A stretch of DNA of 64,000 nt. Source: Nitrospinaceae bacterium (GTDB taxonomy: Bacteria; Nitrospinota; Nitrospinia; Nitrospinales; VA-1). The stretch covers positions 124,001-188,000 of the forward strand of contig JAJDAY010000010.1 in assembly GCA_029261655.1 (NCBI GenBank). The letters are read 5' to 3'. The position numbers and the translations under genes were made by a program. The notes under the pieces are model-generated. The model saw only the letters and a program-made list of their open reading frames with translations. It searched no databases and was not told the DNA's origin. Shown one piece after another: positions 44,888 through 54,055 of the stretch. Every line of letters begins with the position of its first letter. Within the stretch, counting starts at the first letter, position 1.

Positions 44888-45703
44888 TCATACGCAAACC
44901 ACCGACAAGCCCGCGCGGTCCGCCATTTGCTCGACTTTGGTCTGATTCGCCACCATCACCCGGTCGGCTTCCAGCGCCAGGACACGGGCGCCGCCCGCGA
45001 CAAGCCCTTCTATGGTTTTAGGCCCGATGCCCGGGCTGTCGAAGCGATAATCCTGATCGGTTCGGCTGACTTTGACGACAACGGCGTGGCCTTTGGCCAG
45101 AGCGCATCCTCTTTCAATGGTGCGGTCGGTGCCTTCAATCGCCTCGACCGCAATGACCGTTTTATTGTAGACGACAATGGTTTGGCCAATTTCCATATCG
45201 GCCATCTTTTTCGCTATGGGCAAACCAAACTGGATATCTTCCATTTCTTCTTTGGAAGGTGGACGCTTGGACAGGACCCCTTTGGCTGGAAAAATTTCCC
45301 GTAAAAATTTACGTTGATCCATGACACAAAAACCTTCTTTGCGCATTTCCTCAATGACTCCCAGCATGAGGGTTTTATCTTCCCGGTTTTTCAGGTTTTT
45401 GAAAAATTTAAGCGTGCGTAAATCAAACATTTGTAAACGAAAAATAACGCTCTTATCCACTTTGCCCAGGATGAGAACGTCTTTAATGTTTTCGTCTTTC
45501 AGGGTATTGAATATTTTGGAAGTTTTGCCAACGCCTATGGAATAGGTTGTCTCGGAAAAGGGCGCCAGATGGGACTGGATCTCATCGGTGAAACCGATGG
45601 ATACGAGGCGGACGCCATTTTTAGACGCCTTGTCCGCAAAATAGATGGGGATCTCACCCGCGCCTGCGACCAGGCCGATACGGTACGGTTGGTTTTCGCT
45701 CAT
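44888..45703 (-). CDS. lpxI: UDP-2,3-diacylglucosamine pyrophosphatase LpxI
   Basis: 271 residues. It matches the LpxI (DUF1009) family: IGLVAGAGEIPIYFADKASK at the N-terminus, GKVDKSVIFRLQMFDLRTLK in the middle, and the C-terminal catalytic region IGQTIVVYNKTVIAVEAIEG with GPKTIEGLVAGGARVLALEA. LpxI replaces LpxH in making lipid X. It overlaps the Gfo/Idh gene by 4 nt (ATGA) and precedes lpxB, the enzyme that uses its product. Confidence 0.94.
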   Translation of the reverse strand: MSENQPYRIGLVAGAGEIPIYFADKASKNGVRLVSIGFTDEIQSHLAPFSETTYSIGVGKTSKIFNTLKDENIKDVLILGKVDKSVIFRLQMFDLRTLKFFKNLKNREDKTLMLGVIEEMRKEGFCVMDQRKFLREIFPAKGVLSKRPPSKEEMEDIQFGLPIAKKMADMEIGQTIVVYNKTVIAVEAIEGTDRTIERGCALAKGHAVVVKVSRTDQDYRFDSPGIGPKTIEGLVAGGARVLALEADRVMVANQTKVEQMADRAGLSVVCV

Positions 45704-46677
45704 TCACGTTTACTTTTTCCCAACTGGTTGTACTTGTCGAGAATATTCAGGGCGATCTCCAACGAGTAAAGCTCGTTATCAACGGCCACCTTGCGGGGGC
45801 TACCATTTTTAGCGCAGTCGATGAAGTGTTGGAGTTCCAGTTTGAGAGGATTTTCCTTATGCACAAAAATGCGTTCTACAATGGATTCCTGTTTGTAGCG
45901 CAAAGCCCCTTTGCTCAGCTTATGTTCCGAAGAAGAATCACGCTGGACATAAATTTCCTGATCGGTGTAGTCCAGAAGCACATAGGAATCTTTTTGGGTG
46001 ACGGAAAGGGTTCTTTCCTTATTTTGTGAGACGCGGCTGGCGATAATGCTTGCGATGCATTTGTTTTCAAATTCCATTTGCACCGTCACCAGGTCATCTT
46101 TTTTCGAAAATATGGAAGTTCCCAGTACATGGACCTGGGCAACTTTGGATTTGATCAGGTTCAGAACAATATCGATATCGTGGATCATGACGTCCAATAC
46201 CACCCCGTCATCCTTGATCCGTTCGGTGAAGGAACTCATGCGCTTGCATTCCACGTAGATCGGGTCGACCACGATTTTGTGCAGTTCCTGAACGGCTCCG
46301 TTAAACCGTTCTATATGACCGATGTGCAGGGTCAGCTCATTTTTGGAGGCGATCTCAAACAGTTCCCTAGCCTGTTCCAAATTGTCGGTGCAGGGTTTTT
46401 CAAGTAGCACGTGAATCCCCGAATTAAGAAAATCCTTGCCGATCGGGTAGTGCAGGGAAGTGGGAACCGCGATGACAACAATATCGACCTCATTGTAGAT
46501 GTCCTGATACTTTGAGAAATAAGAACACTCGTAGTTTTTAGCGATGGTGCGGGCCCGGTCTTCGTTGGCGTCCACCACCCCGATCAGGTCCACCTCACGC
46601 ATTTCCGATAAGACGCCGACATGGTACTCACCCATTTTTCCTACACCAATAACGCCTGCCTTGATTCTTGCCGCCAT
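45700..46677 (-). CDS. Gfo/Idh/MocA-family oxidoreductase in the lipid A operon
   Basis: 325 residues. The N-terminal Rossmann domain has GVIGVGKMGEYHVGVLSEM and the EKP motif in HVLLEKPCTDNLEQ. The C-terminal alpha/beta domain contains the VLDVMIHDIDIVLNLI catalytic His/Asp region. It is tied to lpxA by a 1-nt overlap and to lpxI by 4 nt, so a role on a UDP-sugar of lipid A synthesis is likely. GnnA, the UDP-GlcNAc 3-dehydrogenase needed for amide-linked (diamino-sugar) lipid A, is a Gfo/Idh protein in a similar position. The matching transaminase GnnB is not in this window. Confidence 0.88.
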   Translation of the reverse strand: MAARIKAGVIGVGKMGEYHVGVLSEMREVDLIGVVDANEDRARTIAKNYECSYFSKYQDIYNEVDIVVIAVPTSLHYPIGKDFLNSGIHVLLEKPCTDNLEQARELFEIASKNELTLHIGHIERFNGAVQELHKIVVDPIYVECKRMSSFTERIKDDGVVLDVMIHDIDIVLNLIKSKVAQVHVLGTSIFSKKDDLVTVQMEFENKCIASIIASRVSQNKERTLSVTQKDSYVLLDYTDQEIYVQRDSSSEHKLSKGALRYKQESIVERIFVHKENPLKLELQHFIDCAKNGSPRKVAVDNELYSLEIALNILDKYNQLGKSKRE

Positions 46678-47453
46678 TATTTCGTGATCCCGCGTGATGA
46701 ATGGTTTATGAAGTGGATAAGATATCTGATTTCGTCACGCATTTCAATTTCCGTTTCCATTTTTTCAATGGCCTGTCGGGTGTTGTGGGCCGGGTCCTGC
46801 AAAAACTTAAACGCGTTTTTCAAAGCGGTTCGGTTTTCAGGCGGTATATGATTTCTTCTGAGGCCCACGGCGTTGATACTGACCATTCTGGCTGGAATGC
46901 CTTCGACCAGAGAATAGGGAAGAATGTCCTTGGTGACGGCTGTCTTGCCTCCCACCATCGCGTTTCTTCCAATACGAACGAATTGATGCACCCCCACCTG
47001 TCCGGAAACAAACGCATGGTCTTCCACAACAACATGCCCCGACAACCCGGTGTAATTCACGATGATCACGTGATCCCCCAGCTCACAATCATGGGCGATG
47101 TGCACGTAATTCATCAGCATACAGTGGTTGCCGATTTTGGTTGCCTGGAGTTCTTTCGCCCCCCGGTGAATGGTCACGTATTCGCGAATGACGGTCCCCT
47201 CGCCGATTTCCACCCAGGAGGCAATGTCCTCAAAGCCGACCATCTGGGGCTCGTCGCCAATAGAAGCCCCGTGATGTATTTTACAATCGCGACCGATCAC
47301 CGTCCGGGGGTGGATCAAAACATGGGAACCCACTTCGGTGTTGTCGCCAATTTTGGCACCGGCCCCCACGATGGAAAAAGCACCGATGGCAACATTTTTG
47401 CCCAGAATGGCACTGGAGTCGATCTCAGCTGTTTTGTGAATGGCCACCTTCAA
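46677..47453 (-). CDS. lpxA: UDP-N-acetylglucosamine O-acyltransferase
   Basis: 258 residues of left-handed beta-helix hexapeptide repeats (for example IGAFSIVGAGAKIGDNTEVG). The catalytic histidine is in LMNYVHIAHDCELGDHVI, and the C-terminal helical part EGIPARMVSINAVGLRRNHI is typical of LpxA. It attaches the first acyl chain of lipid A. The acyl-chain length and O versus N specificity cannot be read reliably by eye. The presence of a Gfo/Idh gene next door makes a 3-amino substrate possible. Confidence 0.94.
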   Translation of the reverse strand: MKVAIHKTAEIDSSAILGKNVAIGAFSIVGAGAKIGDNTEVGSHVLIHPRTVIGRDCKIHHGASIGDEPQMVGFEDIASWVEIGEGTVIREYVTIHRGAKELQATKIGNHCMLMNYVHIAHDCELGDHVIIVNYTGLSGHVVVEDHAFVSGQVGVHQFVRIGRNAMVGGKTAVTKDILPYSLVEGIPARMVSINAVGLRRNHIPPENRTALKNAFKFLQDPAHNTRQAIEKMETEIEMRDEIRYLIHFINHSSRGITK

Positions 47454-47555
47454 GGTCTCTGATGAGTTTATACGGATGAAGAAGTTAGAGTTTGCCTGGG
47501 GTCAGGTCGGGTGACGGGAGGGTTAAAAAACAATCTTGTTGAGGGAAAAAGCTTT

Positions 47556-47984
47556 CTATTTTCCCAGCATCGCCTGCAAAGAGCATTCGGTGGCCAAAGC
47601 GTCGCCGACGAACGCCTGAGCGTCAAACTTGAACAAGGTTCCTCTTTGTTTGGTTTTGTTCAACTCCAGTCGTAACTGATCCCCTGGAACCACGGGTTTT
47701 CGAAATTTGGCATTCTCGATTCCGGTAAAAAAAACCGACGCGTGTCCTTCTTTCTGTAAAATTTTCAAGGCCAGGATACACCCGACCTGAGCCAGGGCTT
47801 CAATGATCAACACCCCCGGCATCACCGGATAGTCGGGAAAGTGTCCCTGAAAAAAAGGTTCATTGGTGGTTACGTTTTTGATTCCCACGATCCTCGATTC
47901 CATATCGCATTCAATCACGCGATCAACCAGTAAAAACGGATACCGGTGGGGAATGATCCGCTTGATTTCATTTATATCCATCAT
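47556..47984 (-). CDS. fabZ: 3-hydroxyacyl-ACP dehydratase
   Basis: 142 residues, hot-dog fold. IIPHRYPFLLVDRVIECD and the active-site block GHFPDYPVMPGVLIIEALAQ with the catalytic His and Glu are complete. It dehydrates 3-hydroxyacyl-ACP in fatty acid synthesis, at the branch point shared with lipid A, which is why it sits beside lpxA. Two ATGs in tandem (47984 and 47981) are both possible starts. It lies 102 nt upstream of lpxA. Confidence 0.95.
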   Translation of the reverse strand: MMDINEIKRIIPHRYPFLLVDRVIECDMESRIVGIKNVTTNEPFFQGHFPDYPVMPGVLIIEALAQVGCILALKILQKEGHASVFFTGIENAKFRKPVVPGDQLRLELNKTKQRGTLFKFDAQAFVGDALATECSLQAMLGK

Positions 47985-48036
47985 GGCAGTAGATTGGGGT
48001 TTTGGAAGGAAAAATCAAGCCCGCATTCGGGTGAAT

Positions 48037-48576
48037 TTATTTAAACGTTTTATCGTAGGCTTTTGTGGCCTGGTCTGTCAAATCGTTCCCGGTATTATTA
48101 TAAAGAACCGATTTTTTTTCCAGGATCATGGTGTATTTGCGCTCTTTACCTATTTTTTGAATCACTTCTATCATTCCTTTCAAAAAGTTTCGGGTCATTT
48201 CTTTTTCTTTCAAGCCAAACTCTTTGTTTTGATCTTCAACATAGCGCTCAAACGCGACTTTTTCTTTTCTGAACTGATCTTCTTTTTTCTTTTTCAGTTT
48301 TGGGTCGAGAATAAAGCTTTGTTTGTTTAAATCTTCCAATAACTTTTTTATTTGATTTTCCTTCTGGGTGATCACGTCCCTTTGTCTTTTAAAGTTGACT
48401 TTAAAAGCGGCAAAACCTTTTTTCCATGCCTGGGTACTGGAAATGGCTTTCTGCACATCAATAAAACCAACCTTGTCTTGCGCTGTGGCGACACTGACGG
48501 TCAATAAAAATACCAAGGCGGTGATTGAAAACAAACGGCAACACCGGGTCATGGACCGTGTAAAAATGTACGGCAT
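48037..48576 (-). CDS. Skp/OmpH-family periplasmic chaperone
   Basis: 179 residues from ATG 48576, which has AGAGGT 7-8 nt upstream; the preceding in-frame TTG is not needed. A signal peptide (LFSITALVFLLTVSVATAQ) is followed by KVGFIDVQKAISSTQAW, the OmpH N-terminal strand. A long charged alpha-helical hairpin (about 60-140, VNFKRQRDVITQKENQIKKL) forms the chaperone tentacle. It escorts unfolded outer-membrane proteins to BamA, encoded just upstream. The canonical neighbour lpxD is absent between it and fabZ. Confidence 0.9.
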   Translation of the reverse strand: MPYIFTRSMTRCCRLFSITALVFLLTVSVATAQDKVGFIDVQKAISSTQAWKKGFAAFKVNFKRQRDVITQKENQIKKLLEDLNKQSFILDPKLKKKKEDQFRKEKVAFERYVEDQNKEFGLKEKEMTRNFLKGMIEVIQKIGKERKYTMILEKKSVLYNNTGNDLTDQATKAYDKTFK

Positions 48577-48620
48577 CAATATTACCTCTCTAATAAATTG
48601 AATTACTTTTTTCGTAATGA

Positions 48621-50903
48621 CTAAAAAGAACTGCCCGCTGTGAAATGGAATTCTCCGATTTCTTCTCCGCTTCTCTGGTCAAGTTTCACTCCGTAGGCGA
48701 AGCCAATGGGGCCGAAAGGACTTAAGAAACGCAATCCGGCCCCGATACTGTGTCTCTTGTCGACCAGATTAATGGTTTTAGCGGTGCTGGAAATGTCGGT
48801 GCCAGCGCCACTTCCAAAAACATTGCCCCGGTCATAAAAAACAAATCCGCGGAAAGCCTTTGAAAACGGGTACTGAAGTTCGAAATTTAATAATAGGGAT
48901 TGCGTGCCACCAACCGGTTCTCCCAATCCATTGAGAGGGCCAACATCCCGGATATTGAAACCACGCAGGTTGTTCGCTCCGCCCATGAAGTATCGCTCAA
49001 ACGCAGGCACAGAATCGCCGTTGTACGCGTCCGCCCAGTTGATCTCGGTGTGAAACGCCCCCACCAGTTTCCCGATGAGGCTCTGGTAGTAGGTGTATTC
49101 ATACCCGGCCTTGAGAAAATCAGAGCCGCCAAGCGGGCCACCCGCAAATTCAAATCGTACCACATGCCTCGAACCCTTGGAAGGGTTTAAAAAGTCGTCC
49201 CGCGTATCGCGAGTGTAGCTTGGAGCGATCCGACTGGTCGTTCTGGTCTCATTTCTAAGAAATTCAGTGACATCCTGAGGTTCGACATTAGTGACCCTTA
49301 CATTTTCATAGCGATAATTAATGCCCACCCAATCGTACTCTGTCAGCGCTTTGCCAAACCGGATCCCGCCACCGCGTCTCCTGGAATCGAAACTAAAAAA
49401 CTCCTGGTCGCGATTGAATAAGTCGACCCCCGCCAGAATTTCCGTATCGAACAATCGGGGCTCGGTGAAAGACAGGTTGAAATCACTGCGTATCGCGGAC
49501 AAGCTGGTGGAAAAGACCAGGCGCTGTCCCCGCCCGAACAGGTTGTTTTGCGAAACAGATCCCGTGAAAATTACTTTTTCCACGGAGCTGAATCCGGCAC
49601 CCACTGAAATGGATCCTGTGGGACGCTCGGTGACAGTGGTGGTGATATCGATCAAATCGGGGTCCTCACCCCGCTTGGTATCTATCTTGACGTCTTCAAA
49701 AAACTGGGTGTTATTGATCCTCTGCTTGCTCCTTTTCAGCTTTTGGCTGTCGAACAAGTCTCCTTCACTCAGACGGAATTCTCTTCGGATGACATTGTCT
49801 CTGGAGCTTACATTTCCGAGAATGTTTATTTTCCCGACGTAAACCTTTTTCCCCTTTTCAATTTCCATGGCCAACTGGACCACTTTTTTGTCATCAATGA
49901 TTTTTGTGACCGGGTTGACGTCGGCGTAGGCAAAACCTCGGCTGGAGTAAAGGTCGGAAATCCTTGAAACATCTTCCCGAATTTTGGAGACGTTGTAAAC
50001 TTCACCCTTTTTGGATTCAATCACTTCAAAAAGTTCTTCGTCCGTAAAAGTGCTGTCGCCGTTGACCACGATCGAATCGACCTTATAGAGCGACCCTTCC
50101 ACAACCGGGATGGTGATGTAGATCGCTTTTTCTTTTTTATTGACCTGGATCTTTGGGTCCAGCACACTCACCCGGATATACCCGTGGTCCTGGTACCAGG
50201 CCTCGACTCGGAACACGTCCAGTTTCAGAATATCTTTTTGATAGACTCCAGATTCATCTATAAAGGAGTACCAGGTTTTTTCCTGGGTCTCCATTTGTTT
50301 GCGCAGGGTCTTGTCTTTGAAGGCTTTGTTTCCTGAAAACTGTATTTTTTCAACGCGTACTTTTTCGTCTTCCTTGATTCGGATGGTGACATCCACGAGA
50401 TTGTCGGGGGTCAACTCTGTTTCGATTTTGGTTTCGGCAAAAAAGTAACCTTTGGTTTCATAGAGTTTGTTGATCGCTTCAACGCTTGACGCGATATTCT
50501 GATCGTGAAAAGCCGCCCCGCGTTTCAATCCGATCTGTTCCGTAATGTCTTCAGAATCAATTTTATCATTGCCAACGATTTTTAAACCGCCGATGGAAGG
50601 AATTTCCACGACTTTAAAAAGAACGGCCACCCCCTCGGTCACGTTATCCGTTTCTACCTGAATGTCTTTAAATTGCCCCAGGTCGTAAATCGCTTCGATG
50701 TCTTTTCTGATTTGAATGCGGGAGAGAGGATCGCCCACTTCAGTTTTGATGTAATAGAGGATGGTTGAGTCGTCGACCCGCTTGTTCCCCTGGACCTTGA
50801 TGGAATGAACGAGTTCGCCTTCCTGGGCAAAAACCAAAGCGGAACAAAGAAAGGAAATCTGCAATATCCAAATGGACAATAAGAACTTACGGACACTCAT
50901 CAT
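48621..50903 (-). CDS. bamA: Outer-membrane protein assembly factor BamA
   Basis: 760 residues. A signal peptide (LLSIWILQISFLCSALVFAQ) is followed by five POTRA domains (about 25-430), for example VHSIKVQGNKRVDDSTILYY and RVEKIQFSGNKAFKDKTLRK. The Omp85 barrel (about 440-760) contains FMGGANNLRGFNIRDVGPLN, the conserved RGF motif of the barrel lumen loop. The chain ends FHFTAGSSF with the terminal phenylalanine. It inserts beta-barrel proteins in the outer membrane. It heads the envelope operon. Confidence 0.95.
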   Translation of the reverse strand: MMSVRKFLLSIWILQISFLCSALVFAQEGELVHSIKVQGNKRVDDSTILYYIKTEVGDPLSRIQIRKDIEAIYDLGQFKDIQVETDNVTEGVAVLFKVVEIPSIGGLKIVGNDKIDSEDITEQIGLKRGAAFHDQNIASSVEAINKLYETKGYFFAETKIETELTPDNLVDVTIRIKEDEKVRVEKIQFSGNKAFKDKTLRKQMETQEKTWYSFIDESGVYQKDILKLDVFRVEAWYQDHGYIRVSVLDPKIQVNKKEKAIYITIPVVEGSLYKVDSIVVNGDSTFTDEELFEVIESKKGEVYNVSKIREDVSRISDLYSSRGFAYADVNPVTKIIDDKKVVQLAMEIEKGKKVYVGKINILGNVSSRDNVIRREFRLSEGDLFDSQKLKRSKQRINNTQFFEDVKIDTKRGEDPDLIDITTTVTERPTGSISVGAGFSSVEKVIFTGSVSQNNLFGRGQRLVFSTSLSAIRSDFNLSFTEPRLFDTEILAGVDLFNRDQEFFSFDSRRRGGGIRFGKALTEYDWVGINYRYENVRVTNVEPQDVTEFLRNETRTTSRIAPSYTRDTRDDFLNPSKGSRHVVRFEFAGGPLGGSDFLKAGYEYTYYQSLIGKLVGAFHTEINWADAYNGDSVPAFERYFMGGANNLRGFNIRDVGPLNGLGEPVGGTQSLLLNFELQYPFSKAFRGFVFYDRGNVFGSGAGTDISSTAKTINLVDKRHSIGAGLRFLSPFGPIGFAYGVKLDQRSGEEIGEFHFTAGSSF

Positions 50904-50968
50904 TGGCGTGGAGATATTCCTAATTCAATAAAATTATTCAAAACGTTGGGTTTTCACGGATTTAGGCC

Positions 50969-51021
50969 AAAAAAAAGTACCGAGCTTTCTATCGGTTAAA
51001 GCCAGGAAAGCTCAGTACTTT
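50969..51021 (-). terminator. Intrinsic terminator of clpC
   Basis: In the minus reading direction AAAGTACTGAGCTTTC pairs over 16 positions (one G-U) with GAAAGCTCGGTACTTT across a 16-nt loop, and a run of seven T follows. It lies about 65 nt after the clpC stop and separates clpC from bamA. Confidence 0.9.
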
Positions 51022-51085
51022 ATAAAATCTGCATCCATTCCCGTTAAAATTCTTTTAGCAATTTCAAGCGGGGTTCAAAATTAGA

Positions 51086-53518
51086 TCAACAGGCATTCAA
51101 CGCGCCAGCGGATTTTTCTGTGAACACCAGCTCATCTCCCTGCAGAGAAACCAGGATGTGCCCGCCGGTTTTGAATCGGCCTTTTAGCATTTCATCCGAA
51201 AGCTTGTCTTCAAGATATTTCTGAATGGCGCGTTTCAATGGCCGGGCTCCATAGGTCTTGTCAAACCCTTTTTCGGCAAGCCATCTTTTCGCATCCTTGG
51301 TGAGTTCCATGGTGAGACCCTGCTGGATGAGTTGTTCGTTAACCTGCTCCAGCTGAACACCGAGGATTTCGATAATATGTTCCAACTCCAAAGGCCGGAA
51401 CACCACCATTTCACTGAGCCGATTCAAAAATTCAGGGTTGAAGGTTCTCTTCAAATCCTGCCTGATTTCTTTTTGCATCTTTTCATAGTTCAGCTCGTTA
51501 TCATCTTTATGAAAACCAAGGGTCGTTCCCTTATCCAGACTTTTGGAACTGATGTTGGAGGTCATGATGATGACGGTATTTTTGAAATCAATCACCCGGC
51601 CATAACTGTCCGTCAAGCGACCGTCGTCCATGATCTGTAGCAACAGATGAAACACATCCGAGTTGGCTTTTTCGATTTCATCGAACAGCACCACGGAATA
51701 AGGTTTCCTGCGGACTTTTTCAGTCAATTGCCCGCCTTCTTCATAGCCGACATATCCCGGAGGCGCTCCCGTCAGACGGGAAACATTGAATTTCTCCATA
51801 TACTCGGACATGTCGAGGCGAATCAGGGCATCTCGATTTCCAAACAGAAACTCGGCTAAAACGCCCGCCAGTTCTGTTTTCCCCACACCGGTCGGCCCCA
51901 GAAAAAGGAAGGTGCCAATGGGTCGGCGCAAATCTTTGAGCCCGGAGCGGGATCGGCGAATAGCCTTGGTGATCACTTTGATCGCCTCGCTTTGACCGAC
52001 GACCTTGGCCGCCATCTCGTTTTCCATGTTCAACAGCCGCGAGCTTTCTTTTTCCTCGATTCTGGAAAGCGGAATTCCCGTCATACCAGACACGACCGCG
52101 GCGATATCATCCTCGGTGATGGAAGGTTCGCTCAGGTCCTGATCTTTTTCCCAGGCTTCTTTTTCCTTGTCCAGAGCCTCTCTCAGGCTTTCTTCTTTGT
52201 CGCGTAAATCGACCGCCTTCTCAAACTCCTGGCTTTCGATGCAGGTTTTTTTATCCCGGATGATGTTGTCGATGTCCCGTTGGATCTTACGCATTCCCGG
52301 TGACTGGGTGACTCTTCTCAAGCGCACGCGGGAACCGGCTTCGTCGATCACATCAATGGCCTTGTCCGGCAAAAACCGGTCGCTGATGTATCTGTCCGAA
52401 AAGCGAACCGCTGTGACGATGGCATCTTCGGTGATTTTCACTTTGTGATGCATTTCGTAGGGAACCTTCAAGCCGTTGATGATCTCGACGGTTTCTTCAA
52501 CCGAAGGAGGGTTCACCACGATGGGTTGAAAGCGCCGTTCCAAAGCCCCGTTTTTCTCAATATACTTTCGGTATTCTTCCAAAGTCGTCGCACCGATACA
52601 CTGGATCTCCCCGCGGGACAAGGCGGGTTTCAACATATTGGAGGCATCCACCGAACCCTCTGCGGCGCCTGCGCCTACCAGAGTGTGCAATTCGTCGATG
52701 AATAAAATGATTTTTTCGTTTTGCACGATTTCTTTCATGATTCCCTTAAGTCGCGCTTCAAACTGGCCCCGGTATTTAGTGCCCGCAATCAGCGAACCGA
52801 GATCCAGAGAAACAACCCTCTTGTCAAACAAGGTGTCGGGAACTTCCCGTTCCACCACCAGTTGGGCCAAACCTTCGACGATCGCCGTCTTGCCCACTCC
52901 CGGTTCACCAATCAGAACCGGATTATTTTTGGTGCGCCGACTCAAAATCTGAATCACGCGTTCAATCTCTTTACTGCGGCCAATGACAGGGTCCAGCTTG
53001 CCGTCAACCGCCATTTTCGTGAGGTCGCGGCTGAATTCATCGAGAGTCGGGGTCTTGCCGACTTCACGTCCGCTTTCCGCAGGCTCCTTGAACATCTCGG
53101 CGATTTTTTCCTTCACATCATCGAAGTACATGCCGAAACTATTCAGGACCAGACACGCAACCCCTTCTTTCTCTTTAAGCAAACCCAACAGCAGATGCTC
53201 GGTCCCGATATAGTTATGATTCAGCGACCGCGCTTCCTCCACCGCAAATTCCAAAACCTTTTTCGCCCGCGAGGTGAACGGGATATCGCCGATGATCAGC
53301 GAGTTGGAACTGCGGGGCAGGTTTTTCTCCAATTCACTTTTCAGCTCTTTGAGGTCCGCCCCGGCTTTTTGAATGATAGCGACTGCGATGCCGCCGCCGT
53401 CTTTCACCACACCTTGCAAAATGTGTTCCGTTCCAAGGTATTCATGACGGTAAAGTTCTGCTTCTTCACGCGCAAGAATTATCACTCTGCGGGCTCTTTC
53501 TGTGAATCGTTTAAACAT
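51086..53518 (-). CDS. clpC: ClpC-type AAA+ unfoldase of the Clp protease
   Basis: 810 residues. Two Clp-N repeats (about 1-145, [20 protein letters not shown]), AAA module 1 with Walker [16 protein letters not shown], a UVR/M-domain coiled region (about 410-450, [20 protein letters not shown]), and AAA module 2 with [20 protein letters not shown] and the C-terminal D2-small domain. It unfolds proteins for ClpP degradation, and the UVR region is a hallmark of ClpC as opposed to ClpA. Ribosome site AAGAGGTGG is 7 nt from ATG 53518. No mcsA, mcsB or ctsR genes are adjacent; it is a single-gene unit ended by a strong terminator. Confidence 0.94.
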   Translation of the reverse strand: MFKRFTERARRVIILAREEAELYRHEYLGTEHILQGVVKDGGGIAVAIIQKAGADLKELKSELEKNLPRSSNSLIIGDIPFTSRAKKVLEFAVEEARSLNHNYIGTEHLLLGLLKEKEGVACLVLNSFGMYFDDVKEKIAEMFKEPAESGREVGKTPTLDEFSRDLTKMAVDGKLDPVIGRSKEIERVIQILSRRTKNNPVLIGEPGVGKTAIVEGLAQLVVEREVPDTLFDKRVVSLDLGSLIAGTKYRGQFEARLKGIMKEIVQNEKIILFIDELHTLVGAGAAEGSVDASNMLKPALSRGEIQCIGATTLEEYRKYIEKNGALERRFQPIVVNPPSVEETVEIINGLKVPYEMHHKVKITEDAIVTAVRFSDRYISDRFLPDKAIDVIDEAGSRVRLRRVTQSPGMRKIQRDIDNIIRDKKTCIESQEFEKAVDLRDKEESLREALDKEKEAWEKDQDLSEPSITEDDIAAVVSGMTGIPLSRIEEKESSRLLNMENEMAAKVVGQSEAIKVITKAIRRSRSGLKDLRRPIGTFLFLGPTGVGKTELAGVLAEFLFGNRDALIRLDMSEYMEKFNVSRLTGAPPGYVGYEEGGQLTEKVRRKPYSVVLFDEIEKANSDVFHLLLQIMDDGRLTDSYGRVIDFKNTVIIMTSNISSKSLDKGTTLGFHKDDNELNYEKMQKEIRQDLKRTFNPEFLNRLSEMVVFRPLELEHIIEILGVQLEQVNEQLIQQGLTMELTKDAKRWLAEKGFDKTYGARPLKRAIQKYLEDKLSDEMLKGRFKTGGHILVSLQGDELVFTEKSAGALNAC

Positions 53519-54055
53519 GATTCAACCACCTCTTTATAGATTTTACGGGTTTGCGCTTTGGTAGAGTGACGGGGTTGACGCCAGACTGGCAAGCACGTTG
53601 TATTGTCGGTTTGATACTCTATTTATTTTAAGCAAAAGAAGCCGATTATACAAGGTTTTATTTTGTGACCCACACCCACCTCTAACTCGTTGCAACTGTT
53701 ATGTTTTCCAAGAATATTTTTGGCAAAAGAATCCGCTGAATTGGGTTGAATAGGGGAGGGAACTTTTCCGGGAAATTTATTTTGGAACGCGGATCGCTGA
53801 CAGGCCGGACAGGGATTGTTTTTTTATTGGATATCGACACCTGTCATGAGGGCCGTTGGCGGCAAAACCGGCCGCAAAAAATTTTTCGAAAAGCACGGTG
53901 GTTTTGATGGAAAAAATCGTTTGAAAAAATATGGAATTTTGTTTTTCCGGGCGGGATATTAAGAGATCCTGAACCTGAATTTCGCGTCAAATAACACGGG
54001 ACTGTCAAAAGAATGACTGTCCCTTCAATTAGCGCAGGAATTAAAAATCAAGAGG
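53519..54055. other. 537-nt region between metH and clpC
   Basis: Contains the clpC leader and promoter and, next to metH, an imperfect hairpin GGGACTGTCA / TGACTGTCCC (53998-54007 and 54014-54023, one mismatch) that might end metH transcription but lacks a good T-run. No CIRCE or CtsR-type box was seen upstream of clpC. No supported gene. Confidence 0.45.

Noticed and set aside
46701-47462. A 253-codon open frame on the plus strand opposite lpxA
   Set aside because: Mirror frame of the LpxA hexapeptide repeats. The His/Gly/Asn-rich translation is typical of an antisense shadow.
53846-53962. A 38-codon basic open frame between metH and clpC (ATG to TAA, Lys/Arg/Gly-rich)
   Set aside because: No ribosome site, no recognised family, and the stretch is AT-rich non-coding DNA in which such a frame is expected by chance.
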